A stretch of 64,000 bases of DNA from Microvirga sp. (GCA_031181145.1 JAPSLB010000016.1:19788-83787), one strand, 5' to 3'. Shown: positions 41,922 to 51,427, counted from the first letter of the stretch. Notes: generated by a model from the sequence alone, not told the origin. Program-made: numbers and translations.

Positions 41922-42803
41922 TCAAGCCCTTCGTGCAATCGCCTCCGCCAGCGCCAGCGTTCTTTGTGCCATCTCTGCGTGGAGGCGCTCGACCATGCGG
42001 CCGTTATGGCTGACCGCCCCCTTGCCTGCATTCTCCGGAAGCTCGAAGAGGGCGACGATGTCGCGCGCCCTTTCGATATCGTCTCGGGAGGGCGCGAAAA
42101 TCTCGTTTGCCACCGCGATCTGGCCCGGGTGAATCAGCGTCTTGCCGTCGAAACCGCAATCGCGACCCTCGACGCATTCCGCCCGAAAGCCAGACTCATC
42201 CGACAGGTCGTTGTAGACGCCGTCGAGAATGTCGATGCCATGGGCACGCGCCGCCGCGAGCGCCGTCATGAGCCAGGACATCATCGCCGCGCGTCCCGGA
42301 GCGAGGCGCGCGCGCGTATCCTTGGCGAGATCGTTCGTGCCCATGACGAAGCAGTCCAGGCGCGAGGCGCCGTCCTGCGCCACGGCGGCGATGTCTTTCG
42401 CCTGCAGGATCGCGAGCGGAGTCTCGATCATCGCCCAGACGCGAACCGTTTCCGGCGCGCCGAGCGCGCGCAGGCGCCGGCCTGCCTCGAGCACGTCCTC
42501 GGACGTGGAGACCTTGGGCAGAAGAATCGCAGCCGGCGCCGCCGCGGCAGCGGCCGCCAGATCCGCCTCTCCCCAGGCCGTGCCGAGCCCGTTGATGCGG
42601 ATCACGAGCTCCCGCAGGCCGTAGCCGCCCGCCTTCACGGCCGCGCAAACCGCATCACGGGCCTGCGTCTTCATCTCGGGCACGACCGCATCCTCCAGGT
42701 CAAGGATCACGGCGTCGGTCGGAAGGGTTTTCGCCTTCTCCACGGCGCGGGCATTGGAGCCCGGCAGATAGAGTGCGCTGCGGCGGGGGCGAATCGCGAT
42801 CAT
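41922..42803 (-). CDS. CoA ester lyase (HpcH/HpaI, CitE-like)
   Basis: TIM-barrel lyase of 293 residues related to citrate lyase beta, malyl-CoA lyase and citramalyl-CoA lyase. Conserved blocks: RSALYLPGSNARAVEKA near 8-24, DAVILDLEDAVVPE near 30-43 with acidic metal ligands, the active-site glutamate in AMIETPLAI near 124, and GFDGKTLIHPGQI near 217-229. It cleaves or forms C-C bonds in 3-hydroxy-acyl-CoA compounds such as malyl-CoA. The exact substrate is not decided by context, as no glyoxylate or ethylmalonyl-CoA genes are adjacent. Divergent from the DUF429 gene. Confidence 0.9.
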   Translation of the reverse strand: MIAIRPRRSALYLPGSNARAVEKAKTLPTDAVILDLEDAVVPEMKTQARDAVCAAVKAGGYGLRELVIRINGLGTAWGEADLAAAAAAAPAAILLPKVSTSEDVLEAGRRLRALGAPETVRVWAMIETPLAILQAKDIAAVAQDGASRLDCFVMGTNDLAKDTRARLAPGRAAMMSWLMTALAAARAHGIDILDGVYNDLSDESGFRAECVEGRDCGFDGKTLIHPGQIAVANEIFAPSRDDIERARDIVALFELPENAGKGAVSHNGRMVERLHAEMAQRTLALAEAIARRA

Positions 42804-42870
42804 GATGGCTCCTCGGTGGCTCGACCGGTTTTAATGACGCGCGAGACATCGCGCAAAGGAGAAGCAGACC

Positions 42871-43614
42871 ATGTGGGTTGCGGGCGTGGACGGCTGCCGG
42901 GCCGGGTGGATCGCGGCTTTCATGAAAGTGGGCGATCCCGCCTCCGCCCGAATCGCGGTCGCGCCGGATCTCGCGGCCATCGCCGACGCGCCGGAGCGTC
43001 CGGCGATCGTCGCCGTCGACATCCCCATAGGCCTGCCCGAACGGACGGAAGGCTCCGGCCGCATGCCCGAACAGCTCGTCCGACCGCTTCTCGGACAGCG
43101 GCAATCCTCCGTCTTCGCCATTCCTTCGCGGCGGGCAGTGTATGCAGCCGATTACGGCGAGGCCTGCACCCTGGCGCTCGCCACCTCTGACCCGCCGAGA
43201 AAGGTGTCGCGGCAGGGTTTCGGCCTCTTTCCGAAGATCCGGGAAGTCGACGCGCTGCTGCGGGCGTGTCCTGGGCTGGTGGAGAGGATCGTCGAGGTGC
43301 ATCCCGAGCTCGCCTTCTGGGCGCTGAACGGCGGAAAGGCCCTTGGGGAGCCCAAGAAGGTGAAGGGCGTTTCCTTCGAGCCCGGCATGCGCCTGCGCCG
43401 GACGCTTCTGAGGCGGTCGGGGCTCCTGGCGGAAGCACTCGTCGCCTCTTCTCCACCCCCGGGTGCCGCGGCCGACGACCTGCTCGATGCGCTGGCGGGG
43501 TTGACCGTGGCCCTCGATCTCGCGACAGGTGGAGGACAATCCTTCCCCGATCCGCCCGGCCGCGACGCCTACGGCCTGCCGGTCGCCATCTGGACCCTCG
43601 GAAGCCCGCCATGA
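42871..43614 (+). CDS. DUF429 domain protein
   Basis: 247 residues. Begins MWVAGVDGCRAGWIAAF, the actin/RNase-H-fold start of DUF429, with IVAVDIPIGLPE near 46-57 and VEVHPELAFWALNGG near 145-159. DUF429 is a predicted nuclease-like or nucleotide-binding domain with unknown role. AAGGAGAAG precedes the ATG. The stop overlaps the next start as ATGA, so the dehydratase gene is translationally coupled. Confidence 0.88.
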   Translation: MWVAGVDGCRAGWIAAFMKVGDPASARIAVAPDLAAIADAPERPAIVAVDIPIGLPERTEGSGRMPEQLVRPLLGQRQSSVFAIPSRRAVYAADYGEACTLALATSDPPRKVSRQGFGLFPKIREVDALLRACPGLVERIVEVHPELAFWALNGGKALGEPKKVKGVSFEPGMRLRRTLLRRSGLLAEALVASSPPPGAAADDLLDALAGLTVALDLATGGGQSFPDPPGRDAYGLPVAIWTLGSPP

Positions 43615-44552
43615 CGATCACCCGCGCCGACATCGAAGAAGCCCATGCCCGCATCGCTCCCCATATCCGCCGCACGCCGGCGCTGAATCTCCAGGAGGCC
43701 TTTGGCCACCCGGGGCCGGTAAGCCTGAAGCTGGAATTCCTGCAGCACGCGGGCTCCTTCAAGTCCCGCGGCGCCTTCAACACGCTCCTGTCGAACCCCG
43801 TCCCGGCGGCGGGCGTCGCGGCAGCCTCCGGCGGCAACCACGGAGCAGCGGTGGCCTATGCGGCCCGCCGCCTCGGCGTGAGGGCCCGCATCTTCGTTCC
43901 CGAGATTTCCAGCCCGGCGAAGATCGCCGTCATCCGCTCCCACGGCGCGGAGGTGGAGATCGGCGGCGCGCGCTACGCGGACGCGCAGGACGCCTGCGAT
44001 GCTTACGTGGCCGAAAGCGGCGCGCTGCGCATCCATCCCTTCGCGGCAGAGAGCACCATCGCCGGCCAGGGGACGGTGGGGCTCGAATGGGAGCAGGATG
44101 CTCCTGCCCTCGACACGGTTCTCGTGGCGGTGGGCGGCGGCGGGCTCATCAGCGGCATCGCGAGCTGGTGGGCGGGCCGCCGCGTCAAAGTGGTGGGCGT
44201 GGAGCCGGAGGGCTCGCGCGCCCTGCATGCGGCGCTGCAGGCCGGGAAACCTGTCGATGTGGAGGTTGATTCGGTGGCGGCGGATTCCCTCGGAGCCCGC
44301 AACACGGGCGATCTCGTTCACGCCATCTGCAGCCGGACGGTCGACCATGTGGCCCTCGTCACCGATGCGTCCATCCGGGAGGCGCAGGCGGCGCTCTGGC
44401 GCGACTACCGCATCGCGTCGGAGCCCGGCGGAGCGGCCGCACTGGCGGCCCTGATCTCGAGGGCTTATAAACCGGAACCCGGCGAGAGAATCGGTGTGCT
44501 CCTGTGCGGAGCCAATGTCGAACTCACCAAGCTCGCAGAACTGACCCGTTGA
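43611..44552 (+). CDS. PLP-dependent threonine/serine dehydratase-like enzyme
   Basis: Fold-type II pyridoxal-phosphate enzyme of 313 residues, catalytic domain only, so more like catabolic threonine dehydratase or serine racemase than IlvA with its ACT domain. Lys51 in GSFKSRGAFN forms the Schiff base. SGGNHGAAVAYAA near 74-86 binds phosphate, and VGGGGLISGI near 177-186 is the tetraglycine loop. The likely reaction is deamination of threonine or serine to a 2-oxo acid; related ectoine-pathway or 3-hydroxyaspartate enzymes cannot be excluded. Its ATG overlaps the DUF429 stop. Carbonic anhydrase follows 17 bp later. Confidence 0.88.
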   Translation: MTITRADIEEAHARIAPHIRRTPALNLQEAFGHPGPVSLKLEFLQHAGSFKSRGAFNTLLSNPVPAAGVAAASGGNHGAAVAYAARRLGVRARIFVPEISSPAKIAVIRSHGAEVEIGGARYADAQDACDAYVAESGALRIHPFAAESTIAGQGTVGLEWEQDAPALDTVLVAVGGGGLISGIASWWAGRRVKVVGVEPEGSRALHAALQAGKPVDVEVDSVAADSLGARNTGDLVHAICSRTVDHVALVTDASIREAQAALWRDYRIASEPGGAAALAALISRAYKPEPGERIGVLLCGANVELTKLAELTR

Positions 44553-44569
44553 CAGCGAAGGATCCCCCC

Positions 44570-45250
44570 ATGTTTCCCCAGCGCCTGACCGATGGCTACC
44601 GCTCTTTCCTCGGCGAACGCTTTCCGCGCGAGAAGGACCGCTTCGAGGCTCTCGCGGAGAAAGGCCAGTCGCCGGAGGTGATGGTGATCGGCTGCTGCGA
44701 CAGCCGCGTCTCGCCGGAGGTGATCTTCGATGCGAGCCCGGGCGAGCTGTTCGTGGTGCGCAACGTGGCCAACCTCGTTCCGCCCTTCGAGACCGGCGGC
44801 GATTATCACGGCACTTCGGCGGCGCTCGAATTCGCCGTGCAGGCTCTGCGCGTGAAGCACATCGTGGTGCTGGGCCATGCCCGCTGCGGCGGCGTGCGCG
44901 CCTTCGCGGACGAGACTGCCCCTCTCTCGCCGGGTGATTTCATCGGCCGCTGGATGAGCCTGATCAAACCCGCGGGCGAGCGCCTCGGACCGCACAACGG
45001 CAATCTGGAGGAGTACCTGCCGCGCCTCGAGCTGGCTGCCATCGAGAACAGCCTGAAGAACCTGATGACCTTCCCGTGCGTGCGCATCCTGGTGGAGCGC
45101 GGCAAGCTGCATCTGCACGGCGCCTATTTCGGGGTTGCGACCGGCGTGCTGCTGGTGCGCGATCCGGAGACCGGGGAGTTCAAGCCCGCCGTGGAGGACG
45201 TGGCCCAGCGCATCTCGATGTTCTCCGCCCGCGATGCGGGACCGCTGTAG
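44570..45250 (+). CDS. Beta-class carbonic anhydrase
   Basis: Interconverts CO2 and bicarbonate in the cytosol. 226 residues, normal for the class. Zinc ligands Cys43 (CDSR), His103 and Cys106 (HARCGG) are present, together with the Asp44-Arg46 dyad that controls access. No signal peptide. AAGGA lies 7 bases before the ATG at 44570. It may be read through from the upstream dehydratase gene. Confidence 0.95.
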   Translation: MFPQRLTDGYRSFLGERFPREKDRFEALAEKGQSPEVMVIGCCDSRVSPEVIFDASPGELFVVRNVANLVPPFETGGDYHGTSAALEFAVQALRVKHIVVLGHARCGGVRAFADETAPLSPGDFIGRWMSLIKPAGERLGPHNGNLEEYLPRLELAAIENSLKNLMTFPCVRILVERGKLHLHGAYFGVATGVLLVRDPETGEFKPAVEDVAQRISMFSARDAGPL

Positions 45251-45361
45251 GACAAAGGATTCAACACCGCGTGACGGGAAGGCGTCGCGGCGCCGCAAGC
45301 GGAACCACTGGCCTCACATAGGGTTCACCCGCAACACGGATATCGTGTTGGGAGTCGATCC

Positions 45362-46186
45362 GTGTTGTGTCGCGGCAAGGCTCATTCCGGCACTTGTGCC
45401 ATCGCTGTCGCCAGTCTCGTCTGCGGTCTGCACGCCGCATCGTTGCCACTGGTCGCGCAGCCTTTGCCCCAATCTGCGGATCAACCGGCAACCGATTCGG
45501 GTGCCAGCTTCGACGAGCGGTTCTCTCCTCAGCTCAGAGCTCGGCCGGTTTTCACGCATCCGGAAATCCAGGAGCTGCTTGCATCGCTGCCGCCGCCGGC
45601 GGATTCCGCCGAAACCCTGGCGGCCGAGGCGGGGCCGGAGCCTCAGCCTGCGGAAAACACTGCCTCCGTAGCGGTCCGGGAACCGGCTCCCGAAGCCGCC
45701 GCTCCTGTTCCGAATGAGGAGATGCCGTTGCCGGAGTTTCCGCCGCCGCCCGCTCCTGCCGAGGTCGTTCTTCCGTCCGCCGAAGAGCTCGCGAAAGAGC
45801 TCGCGGCCGCAATCCCGCCCCCGCCTTCGCCGCCGCCCGCGAGCCCATCGGAGTCCCGTCGCCAGACGGAAGCGTCGAGGTCAGCCACGTCGGAGACAAG
45901 GACCGAGAGGAAGCCGACCCCGAACAGGCGCGCGGAGCGGAGAGCCGCCACCGCGAAGAAGCCGGCGACGGCTCAGAACAATCCGGCCGTCACCGGCGCG
46001 ATTCCCACGTGCCCGGTGGGAACGAGCTGCGTCTCGCAGCAGCAGACCTTCGCGATCTTCTTCGGCTTCATCGCCGGCGCCCTTCTCGGAGGTCCGATCG
46101 GCGCCATCGCCGGCGGGGCGGCAGGAGCCATCATGACGTCCGGTGCCCCGCCGAGGACAGGCACGGATCCCGCGCCAAAGCGATAG
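45362..46186 (+). CDS. Proline-rich exported protein with glycine-zipper C-terminus
   Basis: 274 residues, family not recognised. A hydrophobic N-terminus that looks like an export signal (about 10-32, VAQPL) is followed by a long stretch rich in Pro, Ala and Glu (about 75-160), then a basic segment (about 165-205). Near the end a glycine-zipper helix (FFGFIAGALLGGPIGAIAGG) resembles those in outer-membrane or periplasmic lipoproteins. The start is a GTG with GGGAG 7 bases upstream, a good initiation signal. The Pro-rich part could span the periplasm. Function unknown. Confidence 0.65.
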   Translation: MLCRGKAHSGTCAIAVASLVCGLHAASLPLVAQPLPQSADQPATDSGASFDERFSPQLRARPVFTHPEIQELLASLPPPADSAETLAAEAGPEPQPAENTASVAVREPAPEAAAPVPNEEMPLPEFPPPPAPAEVVLPSAEELAKELAAAIPPPPSPPPASPSESRRQTEASRSATSETRTERKPTPNRRAERRAATAKKPATAQNNPAVTGAIPTCPVGTSCVSQQQTFAIFFGFIAGALLGGPIGAIAGGAAGAIMTSGAPPRTGTDPAPKR

Positions 46187-46272
46187 GAGGGATGCGGCAT
46201 CCTGCTCCCGCATCAGCGCAACGAAAAGGCGGCCGAGGGACGCCTTTCATACGAGATCGACGCCGATGAGAA

Positions 46273-47304
46273 TCAGGCAGCCTGCTTCTTTGCCTTCAGC
46301 AGGCCGCGATTGGCCATGGCTTCGGCGATCTGCACGGCGTTCAGGGCCGCGCCCTTGCGGAGATTGTCGGAGACGCACCAGAAGGCGAGGCCGTTCTCGA
46401 CCGTGATGTCCTCGCGGATGCGGGAGATGTAGGTGGCGTCCTCGCCCGCCGCCTCGTGGGGCGTGATGTAGCCGCCGGGCTCGCGCTTATCGACCACCAT
46501 GATGCCGGGAGCGGCGCGCAGGATCTCGCGGGCCTCGTCCGCCGTGATCGGCTTCTCGAATTCCACGTTCACCGCTTCCGAGTGGCTGATGAAGACCGGC
46601 ACGCGCACGCAAGTCGCGGTGAGCTTGATCTTCGGGTCGAGAATCTTCTTGGTCTCGGCCGTCATCTTCCACTCTTCCTTCGTGTACCCGTCCTCCATGA
46701 ACACGTCGATGTGCGGGATCAGGTTGAAGGCGATGCGCTTGGGGAACTTCTTCTCCTGCACGTCCTGCAGCGAGTAGAGCGCCTTGGTCTGGCGGTCGAG
46801 CTCGTCCATGCCGTCCTTGCCCGCGCCGGAGACGGACTGGTAGGTGGCGACGACCACGCGCTTGATGGTGGCGCGGTCATGCAGGGGCTTCAGCGCCACG
46901 ACGAGCTGCGCGGTGGAGCAGTTGGGATTCGCGACGATGCCCTTCTTGATGTCGCGCAGGGCTTCGGCGTTCACCTCCGGCACCACCAGCGGCACCTCCG
47001 GGTCGTAGCGCCAGGCGGAGGAGTTGTCGATCACCACCGCGCCCTGCGCCGCGATCTTGGGCGACCATTCCTTGGACACCTCGCCGCCGGCGGACATGAG
47101 GCAGAGATCGACATCCGAGAAATCATAAGTGTCGAGCGCCTTCGTCTTCAGGGTCTTGTCGCCGTAGGACACTTCCGTTCCCTGGCTGCGGCGCGAGGCC
47201 AGGGCCACCACCTCGTCGGCCGGGAAAGCTCGCTCCGCGAGGATGCTCAGCATCTCGCGGCCCACATTGCCGGTCGCACCCACGACGGCGATCTTGTAAC
47301 CCAT
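46273..47304 (-). CDS. asd: Aspartate-semialdehyde dehydrogenase
   Basis: Reduces aspartyl phosphate to aspartate semialdehyde in the path to lysine, methionine, threonine and diaminopimelate. 343 residues. The NADP loop VGATGNVG is at 8-15, the active-site Cys129 is in NPNCSTAQ, and the substrate-binding SGAGKDGMDEL and the C-terminal active-site histidine region (TCVRVPVFISHSEAV) are intact. The ATG at 47304 is set by AGGAGAAG 6 bases upstream. It lies in the same orientation as leuB, leuD and leuC, an order common in Hyphomicrobiales. Confidence 0.96.
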   Translation of the reverse strand: MGYKIAVVGATGNVGREMLSILAERAFPADEVVALASRRSQGTEVSYGDKTLKTKALDTYDFSDVDLCLMSAGGEVSKEWSPKIAAQGAVVIDNSSAWRYDPEVPLVVPEVNAEALRDIKKGIVANPNCSTAQLVVALKPLHDRATIKRVVVATYQSVSGAGKDGMDELDRQTKALYSLQDVQEKKFPKRIAFNLIPHIDVFMEDGYTKEEWKMTAETKKILDPKIKLTATCVRVPVFISHSEAVNVEFEKPITADEAREILRAAPGIMVVDKREPGGYITPHEAAGEDATYISRIREDITVENGLAFWCVSDNLRKGAALNAVQIAEAMANRGLLKAKKQAA

Positions 47305-47692
47305 TGGACTTCTCCTGTTATCGCTCTCCCCGGAACTTTGAAGAACCCTCTTCGGGTGTCGCCTCTCGCCCCGACGGGAGAGAGGACCGGGGACGACGAG
47401 GCTTATTCGGCCGTCGTTTTCACGGCCGTCGTGGCGGTTTTCGTTTTGCTCGTCGTGAGGGTGAGCAGCGCCATTGCCTTCGTCCATTCGCAAGCCCGAT
47501 CCAGGCTTCGGTAACCTCACCAACACACCAAAGGCCCGCTTTCGTCAAGCGTTCTCTGCAGGAACGCGACGGTGGGCGGCCAGCCCGGGCGGCAATCTTT
47601 CGTTTACCTTGCTTAGCAAAACCTTTCGAGATGCCTGGTCTGATACGCTAGAACATGCTGAGGCAATCCAGCCGAGGAGTGCGTGAAGCGCG
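47305..47692. other. Divergent intergenic region upstream of asd
   Basis: 388 bases without a convincing gene. A short imperfect hairpin (CTCTCGCCC with GGGAGAG) occurs near 47365-47387, and a tandem GGCCGTCGT appears twice near 47410-47432. Nothing here resembles a lysine riboswitch. It presumably holds the promoters of asd and of the plus-strand gene at 47693. Confidence 0.5.
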
Positions 47693-48481
47693 ATGGCACG
47701 GGCCGGTTATCCCGCCTGGGACGAGGACGAGGCGTTCTGCGACGAGCGTCCGGTCCGTCGCGTGCGCAGGAGACGGCGCTCCTGGCTGCGCATGGCCGTC
47801 ATGTCCTCCCTGATGATCGCGGGACTGGTCCACCTCGCGCAGCAGAGGAGCGATGGATCCCACGTCGCGGCCCGCGACGGCGTTCCCTCGCCCGTTCTGG
47901 TCGCGCCCGCGCCCGCCTGGACGCCGGTCGTTTCGGCTCCGGCGCTCTACGCCGTCGAGAACGCCCCTGGCCCTCCCGCCATCGAGGCGCGGCAGCACAC
48001 GAGCGGGGCGCGCGAGGATGTATTGACCATGGGCCGTTTCGGGGGGCCCCGTTATGCAAGGCTCACCCTGGCCCAAGGCTCGCCGGAACCGGTCCGCAGC
48101 TTCTTCGTCGACATCGCCCGTCGCGCCGCCCAGGCCGGGCTTGCGGTGTCGCGAAATTCACAGAGCCGGGTGATCGCAACGAAGTTCGGGCCCGTCGAGG
48201 CCGCTTCCGTCACCCTCGTGGGCCCTCGCGAGCAGGAATGCGAGGCCTTCCGCTTCTCCGACGGCGCTTCCGGCTTCGGCCTCCTGGGATGGATGTGCGA
48301 GGAGGACGTCACCGTCCCGGACGATGCAAAGCTCGCCTGCTTCATCGACGGAATCGCGCTCTCCGGCGCGGGCAGCCCTTCCCTGAAAGCCGTGTTCGCG
48401 CGCGCCGAGCGCAACCGGACGGAGGCCTGCGCCGCCGCCCGCACCGTCTCCGTCGGCGTCAGGCTCCCTCACCGACCCTGA
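47693..48481 (+). CDS. Hypothetical membrane-anchored protein
   Basis: 262 residues; I do not recognise the family. A basic N-terminus (RRVRRRRRS at about 22-30) is followed by one hydrophobic helix (about 33-48), a Pro/Ala-rich linker (about 60-100), and a globular domain with four cysteines spaced over its last 90 residues. The topology suggests a single-pass inner-membrane protein with the domain in the periplasm. Its final 23 bases overlap the 3' end of the convergent sulfite-oxidase-like gene. Confidence 0.7.
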   Translation: MARAGYPAWDEDEAFCDERPVRRVRRRRRSWLRMAVMSSLMIAGLVHLAQQRSDGSHVAARDGVPSPVLVAPAPAWTPVVSAPALYAVENAPGPPAIEARQHTSGAREDVLTMGRFGGPRYARLTLAQGSPEPVRSFFVDIARRAAQAGLAVSRNSQSRVIATKFGPVEAASVTLVGPREQECEAFRFSDGASGFGLLGWMCEEDVTVPDDAKLACFIDGIALSGAGSPSLKAVFARAERNRTEACAAARTVSVGVRLPHRP

Positions 48482-49580
48482 TCGCCACCCGGTGCATGAC
48501 ATTGCAGCCATAGCCGTTCGGGTTCCAGTTGACCGCCCGGAACGGCTGGGCGCGGCCCTGCGAGTCGGTCGCGCGGGCGACGATCTCGTAATAGCCGTCT
48601 CCGGGCAGTGCCATATCCGCCGTCCAGCGCACCCAGTCGTAGCGGTTGCGCGGCGGCGTCATCCGGGCGGGCACCCAGGTGGCGCCGCCATCGATGGAGC
48701 AATCCACCCGCGCCACCGCATCGTCCCCGGCCCAGGCGGCGCCCCGGACCACGATGCTGCGCGTGCCCGCCGGAAGGCGCGAGCCATCGGCCGGAGCCGT
48801 GACGATGCTGCGAACGGGCATGGATTCCAGAATCCGCGTCTCCACCTGCTGCGCATCCGAACCCGGCGGAAGGGGATGGAGCGGAACACGATAGGACAGA
48901 CCCGTCATGCCCGGGCCGTCATGTTCCCGGTCGCGGATCCAGATCCGCGTCAGCCATTTCTGGCTGAGCGACCCCGGCCAGCCGGGCACGACGAGGCGCA
49001 GGGGACCGCCGTGGACGAACGGCAGGGGCTCGCCGTTCATGCCCCAGACGAGCAGGGTGTGCTCCTCCAGCGCCTTCGCCATCGGCATGCCACGCGACAT
49101 GGCCTGCCTGTCGAAGCTCCCGGTCTTGTCCGGATCGGCCCCGAAATGGCCGGTGAACCGCGCCGTGTCCTTATGGCCCGCCGCCCGCAGGACGTCGCAT
49201 AGGGAGACGCCCGTCCATTCGGCGCAGCCGGCGCCGCCATTGGTCCAGGCGTTGCCCTCGGCCTGCGGCTCGAAGAAGGCGCGCCCGTTGCCGCCGCATT
49301 CGAGCACCATGCGGAACGTCTTGATGGGAAAGCGGCCCTTCAACTCGGCGAGCGACAGGTCGAGCGGATGTTCCACCTCTCCGTCGACGGTGAAGCGCCA
49401 GGTGTCCGGATCCTCGATCCGCTCGGGAAGAAGGCCGTTGTTGCGGATGAAGAAGCGCGAGATCGGCGTCGTCTCGTCGTCGAGCAGGGATTCCGGCGTC
49501 TCGGCGACGAAGGGCGTTTCGCCCAGCACCGTGAGGCGATCCTTCCCGAACAGCTCAAGCGCGTTCATCCGATCCTGCAT
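48459..49580 (-). CDS. Sulfite oxidase-family molybdoenzyme
   Basis: Mononuclear molybdenum enzyme of 373 residues. The molybdopterin domain covers about 40-215, with the molybdenum-ligand Cys95 in VLECGGNGR. The immunoglobulin-like dimerisation domain covers about 240-370. Sequences such as GGAGCAEWTGVSL and HGGPLRLVVPGWPG are conserved around the cofactor. No signal peptide or Tat motif is present, unlike SorA or SoxC, so a cytosolic enzyme or a missing export partner must be considered. No cytochrome subunit gene is adjacent. GAGAGG is 8 bases before the ATG. Confidence 0.9.
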   Translation of the reverse strand: MQDRMNALELFGKDRLTVLGETPFVAETPESLLDDETTPISRFFIRNNGLLPERIEDPDTWRFTVDGEVEHPLDLSLAELKGRFPIKTFRMVLECGGNGRAFFEPQAEGNAWTNGGAGCAEWTGVSLCDVLRAAGHKDTARFTGHFGADPDKTGSFDRQAMSRGMPMAKALEEHTLLVWGMNGEPLPFVHGGPLRLVVPGWPGSLSQKWLTRIWIRDREHDGPGMTGLSYRVPLHPLPPGSDAQQVETRILESMPVRSIVTAPADGSRLPAGTRSIVVRGAAWAGDDAVARVDCSIDGGATWVPARMTPPRNRYDWVRWTADMALPGDGYYEIVARATDSQGRAQPFRAVNWNPNGYGCNVMHRVAIRVGEGA

Positions 49581-49715
49581 GCGGTTTGCCTCTCACTCTT
49601 TGGCGATCCTCCCGGTTCGAAGGAACCAATTTAGCCAGGTCGCCTTGTTCTGACAGCCTTTGAAAGTCACGACGGCGCAGCACGTTCGCTGGCGCCGATT
49701 CTGGAGATTTGCAAG

Positions 49716-50054
49716 ATGCGCCGCCTCATTCTTCTCGGTCTGGCCTCGCTTGCGACGCTCGCGGCCGTCTCGGCCGCGAGCGAAGCGCAGGCTCAGGATC
49801 GCCCGCTCGTCTTCCGCGTGCAACCCCGCAGCTTCCTCGATCCAGGCCGCGTCGCGCCGGTGGGCTCGCTCAACCGCTACGCCACCCAGGGGCAGCTCTC
49901 GTACCTCACGAACCCGCCCTGGGGCCACCAGCGCGACCGCTTCGGCGAAGGCGTGCTGCCCGATCCCATCGGCGGACCTTTCGTGGGCGCGCGCAACCCC
50001 TTCCCGACCTTCGGCGTGCCGGTGGACGTGGAGGCGACGGGCTCGATCCGGTAA
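49716..50054 (+). CDS. Small exported hypothetical protein
   Basis: 112 residues. A clear signal peptide (MRRLILLGLASLATLAAVS, cleavage about 26 at AQA) precedes a mature part rich in Pro, Gly, Phe and Arg without cysteines. I do not recognise it; similar short secreted proteins are common in Methylobacteriaceae. A bidirectional terminator follows 15 bases after its stop. Confidence 0.7.
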   Translation: MRRLILLGLASLATLAAVSAASEAQAQDRPLVFRVQPRSFLDPGRVAPVGSLNRYATQGQLSYLTNPPWGHQRDRFGEGVLPDPIGGPFVGARNPFPTFGVPVDVEATGSIR

Positions 50055-50068
50055 GGACCCGTTTCGGC

Positions 50069-50096
50069 AAAAAGCCCCGGCCTGACCGGGGCTTTT
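50069..50096. terminator. Bidirectional intrinsic terminator
   Basis: A stem of 12 pairs including the flanking A/T run (AAAAGCCCCGG with CCGGGGCTTTT, loop CCTGA) serves both the small exported gene and leuB, which converge here. Confidence 0.85.
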
Positions 50097-50124
50097 CGAT
50101 GTCCGAATCCCTTGCGACGGAGGC

Positions 50125-51231
50125 TCAGGATTGGGCCTCCAGCTCCCTGACGATGGCGTCGCCCATATCCTGGGTGCCGACCGCGTTCGTGCCGGGAGCC
50201 GCGATGTCCTTGGTGCGCATGCCCGAAGCCAGGACGTCGGCGATGGCCTTTTCCAGACGATCCGCCTCCTCGACGAGACCGAAGGAATAGCGCAGGGCCA
50301 TGCCGAAGGAGCCGATCATGGCGATCGGGTTGGCGAGGCTCTTGCCCGCGATGTCGGGGGCCGAGCCGTGCACCGGCTCGTAGAGCGCCTTGCGCTTGCC
50401 CGTCTTCGGGTCCTCCGCGCCGAGGGAGGCGGAGGGCAGCATGCCGAGCGAGCCGGTGAGCATGGCGGCGATGTCGGAGAGGATGTCGCCGAACAGGTTG
50501 TCCGTGACGATGACGTCGAACTGCTTGGGATTGCGCACGAGCTGCATGGCGCAGTTGTCGGCGAGCACGTGCTCGAGCTCCACGCCGGCGTATTCCGCCT
50601 TGCCGATGCGCGAGACCACCTGACGCCACAGGACGCCGGTCTTCATCACGTTCATCTTCTCGGAGGACGACACCTTGTTCCGGCGCTTCCGGGCGAGGTC
50701 GAAGGCGACGCGGGCGATGCGCTCGATCTCGCCCGTGGTGTAGACCTGCGTGTCGACGGCGCGCTGCTGGCCGTTCTCCAGCGTCACCAGTTCCTTCGGC
50801 TCGCCGAAATAGACGCCGCCGGTGAGCTCGCGCACGATCACGATGTCGAGGCCCTCCACGATCTCGCGCTTGAGCGAGGAGGCGTCGGCGAGCGCCGGGT
50901 AGCAGATGGCCGGACGAAGATTGGCGAAGAGACCCAGATCCTTGCGCAGGCGCAGAAGACCGGCCTCCGGGCGGACGTCGTAGGGAACGCCGTCCCATTT
51001 CGGGCCGCCCACCGCACCGAAGATCACCGCGTCGGCGGCTTGGGCGCGGCCCATGGCCTCTTCGGAGATGGCCTTGCCATGGGCGTCATAGGCCGAGCCG
51101 CCGACGAGATCCGTCTCGGTCTCGAAGCCGACGCCGCGCTTGCGGAACCAGCCCACGATCTTCTCAACCTCGCGCATGACCTCCGGACCGATGCCGTCGC
51201 CGGGGAGAAGGAGAAGTTTGTGCGTTGCCAT
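50125..51231 (-). CDS. leuB: 3-isopropylmalate dehydrogenase
   Basis: Third step of leucine synthesis: NAD-dependent oxidation and decarboxylation of 3-isopropylmalate. 368 residues. GDGIGPEV near 10-17, [13 protein letters not shown] near 139-151, the catalytic lysine and aspartates in the [17 protein letters not shown] block near 245-261, and GSAPDIAGK near 285 are all present. The ATG at 51231 is chosen because the frame upstream runs into a palindromic repeat. leuD and leuC lie 4-8 kb away on the same strand, separated by accessory genes. Confidence 0.96.
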   Translation of the reverse strand: MATHKLLLLPGDGIGPEVMREVEKIVGWFRKRGVGFETETDLVGGSAYDAHGKAISEEAMGRAQAADAVIFGAVGGPKWDGVPYDVRPEAGLLRLRKDLGLFANLRPAICYPALADASSLKREIVEGLDIVIVRELTGGVYFGEPKELVTLENGQQRAVDTQVYTTGEIERIARVAFDLARKRRNKVSSSEKMNVMKTGVLWRQVVSRIGKAEYAGVELEHVLADNCAMQLVRNPKQFDVIVTDNLFGDILSDIAAMLTGSLGMLPSASLGAEDPKTGKRKALYEPVHGSAPDIAGKSLANPIAMIGSFGMALRYSFGLVEEADRLEKAIADVLASGMRTKDIAAPGTNAVGTQDMGDAIVRELEAQS

Positions 51232-51258
51232 GATGGGGTGTCCCTGCTCGATCTGCCT

Positions 51259-51347
51259 CGTCACCCCCGGGCTTGTCCCGGGGATCCACGCCCTTGTCGC
51301 TCTGCGTTTCGAAGACGTGGATAACCGGATCAAGTCCGGCCATGACG
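51259..51347. repeat. Family B composite palindrome
   Basis: The left unit CGTCACCCCCGGGCTTGTCC pairs with CGGGGATCCACG, and the right unit ends CCGGATCAAGTCCGGCCATGACG. The same two-part layout occurs at 27313-27395 and 55547-55635. It sits just upstream of leuB. Confidence 0.75.
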
Positions 51348-51427
51348 GCAGGGTTTATGCGCCCTACCCTTGCCTTGGCAAGCATTTCCGCCTTGGCCGT
51401 TAGGCGAAGGGCGCCAAGGCTCGGCCC

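Noticed and set aside
47305..47526. N-terminal extension of asd
   Set aside because: The frame stays open upstream, but the dehydrogenase starts at its NADP loop after a strong ribosome site at 47304; the extension is low-complexity.
47305..47692. Lysine riboswitch upstream of asd
   Set aside because: No conserved lysine-aptamer core or multi-stem junction is visible, and such riboswitches are not typical of alphaproteobacteria.
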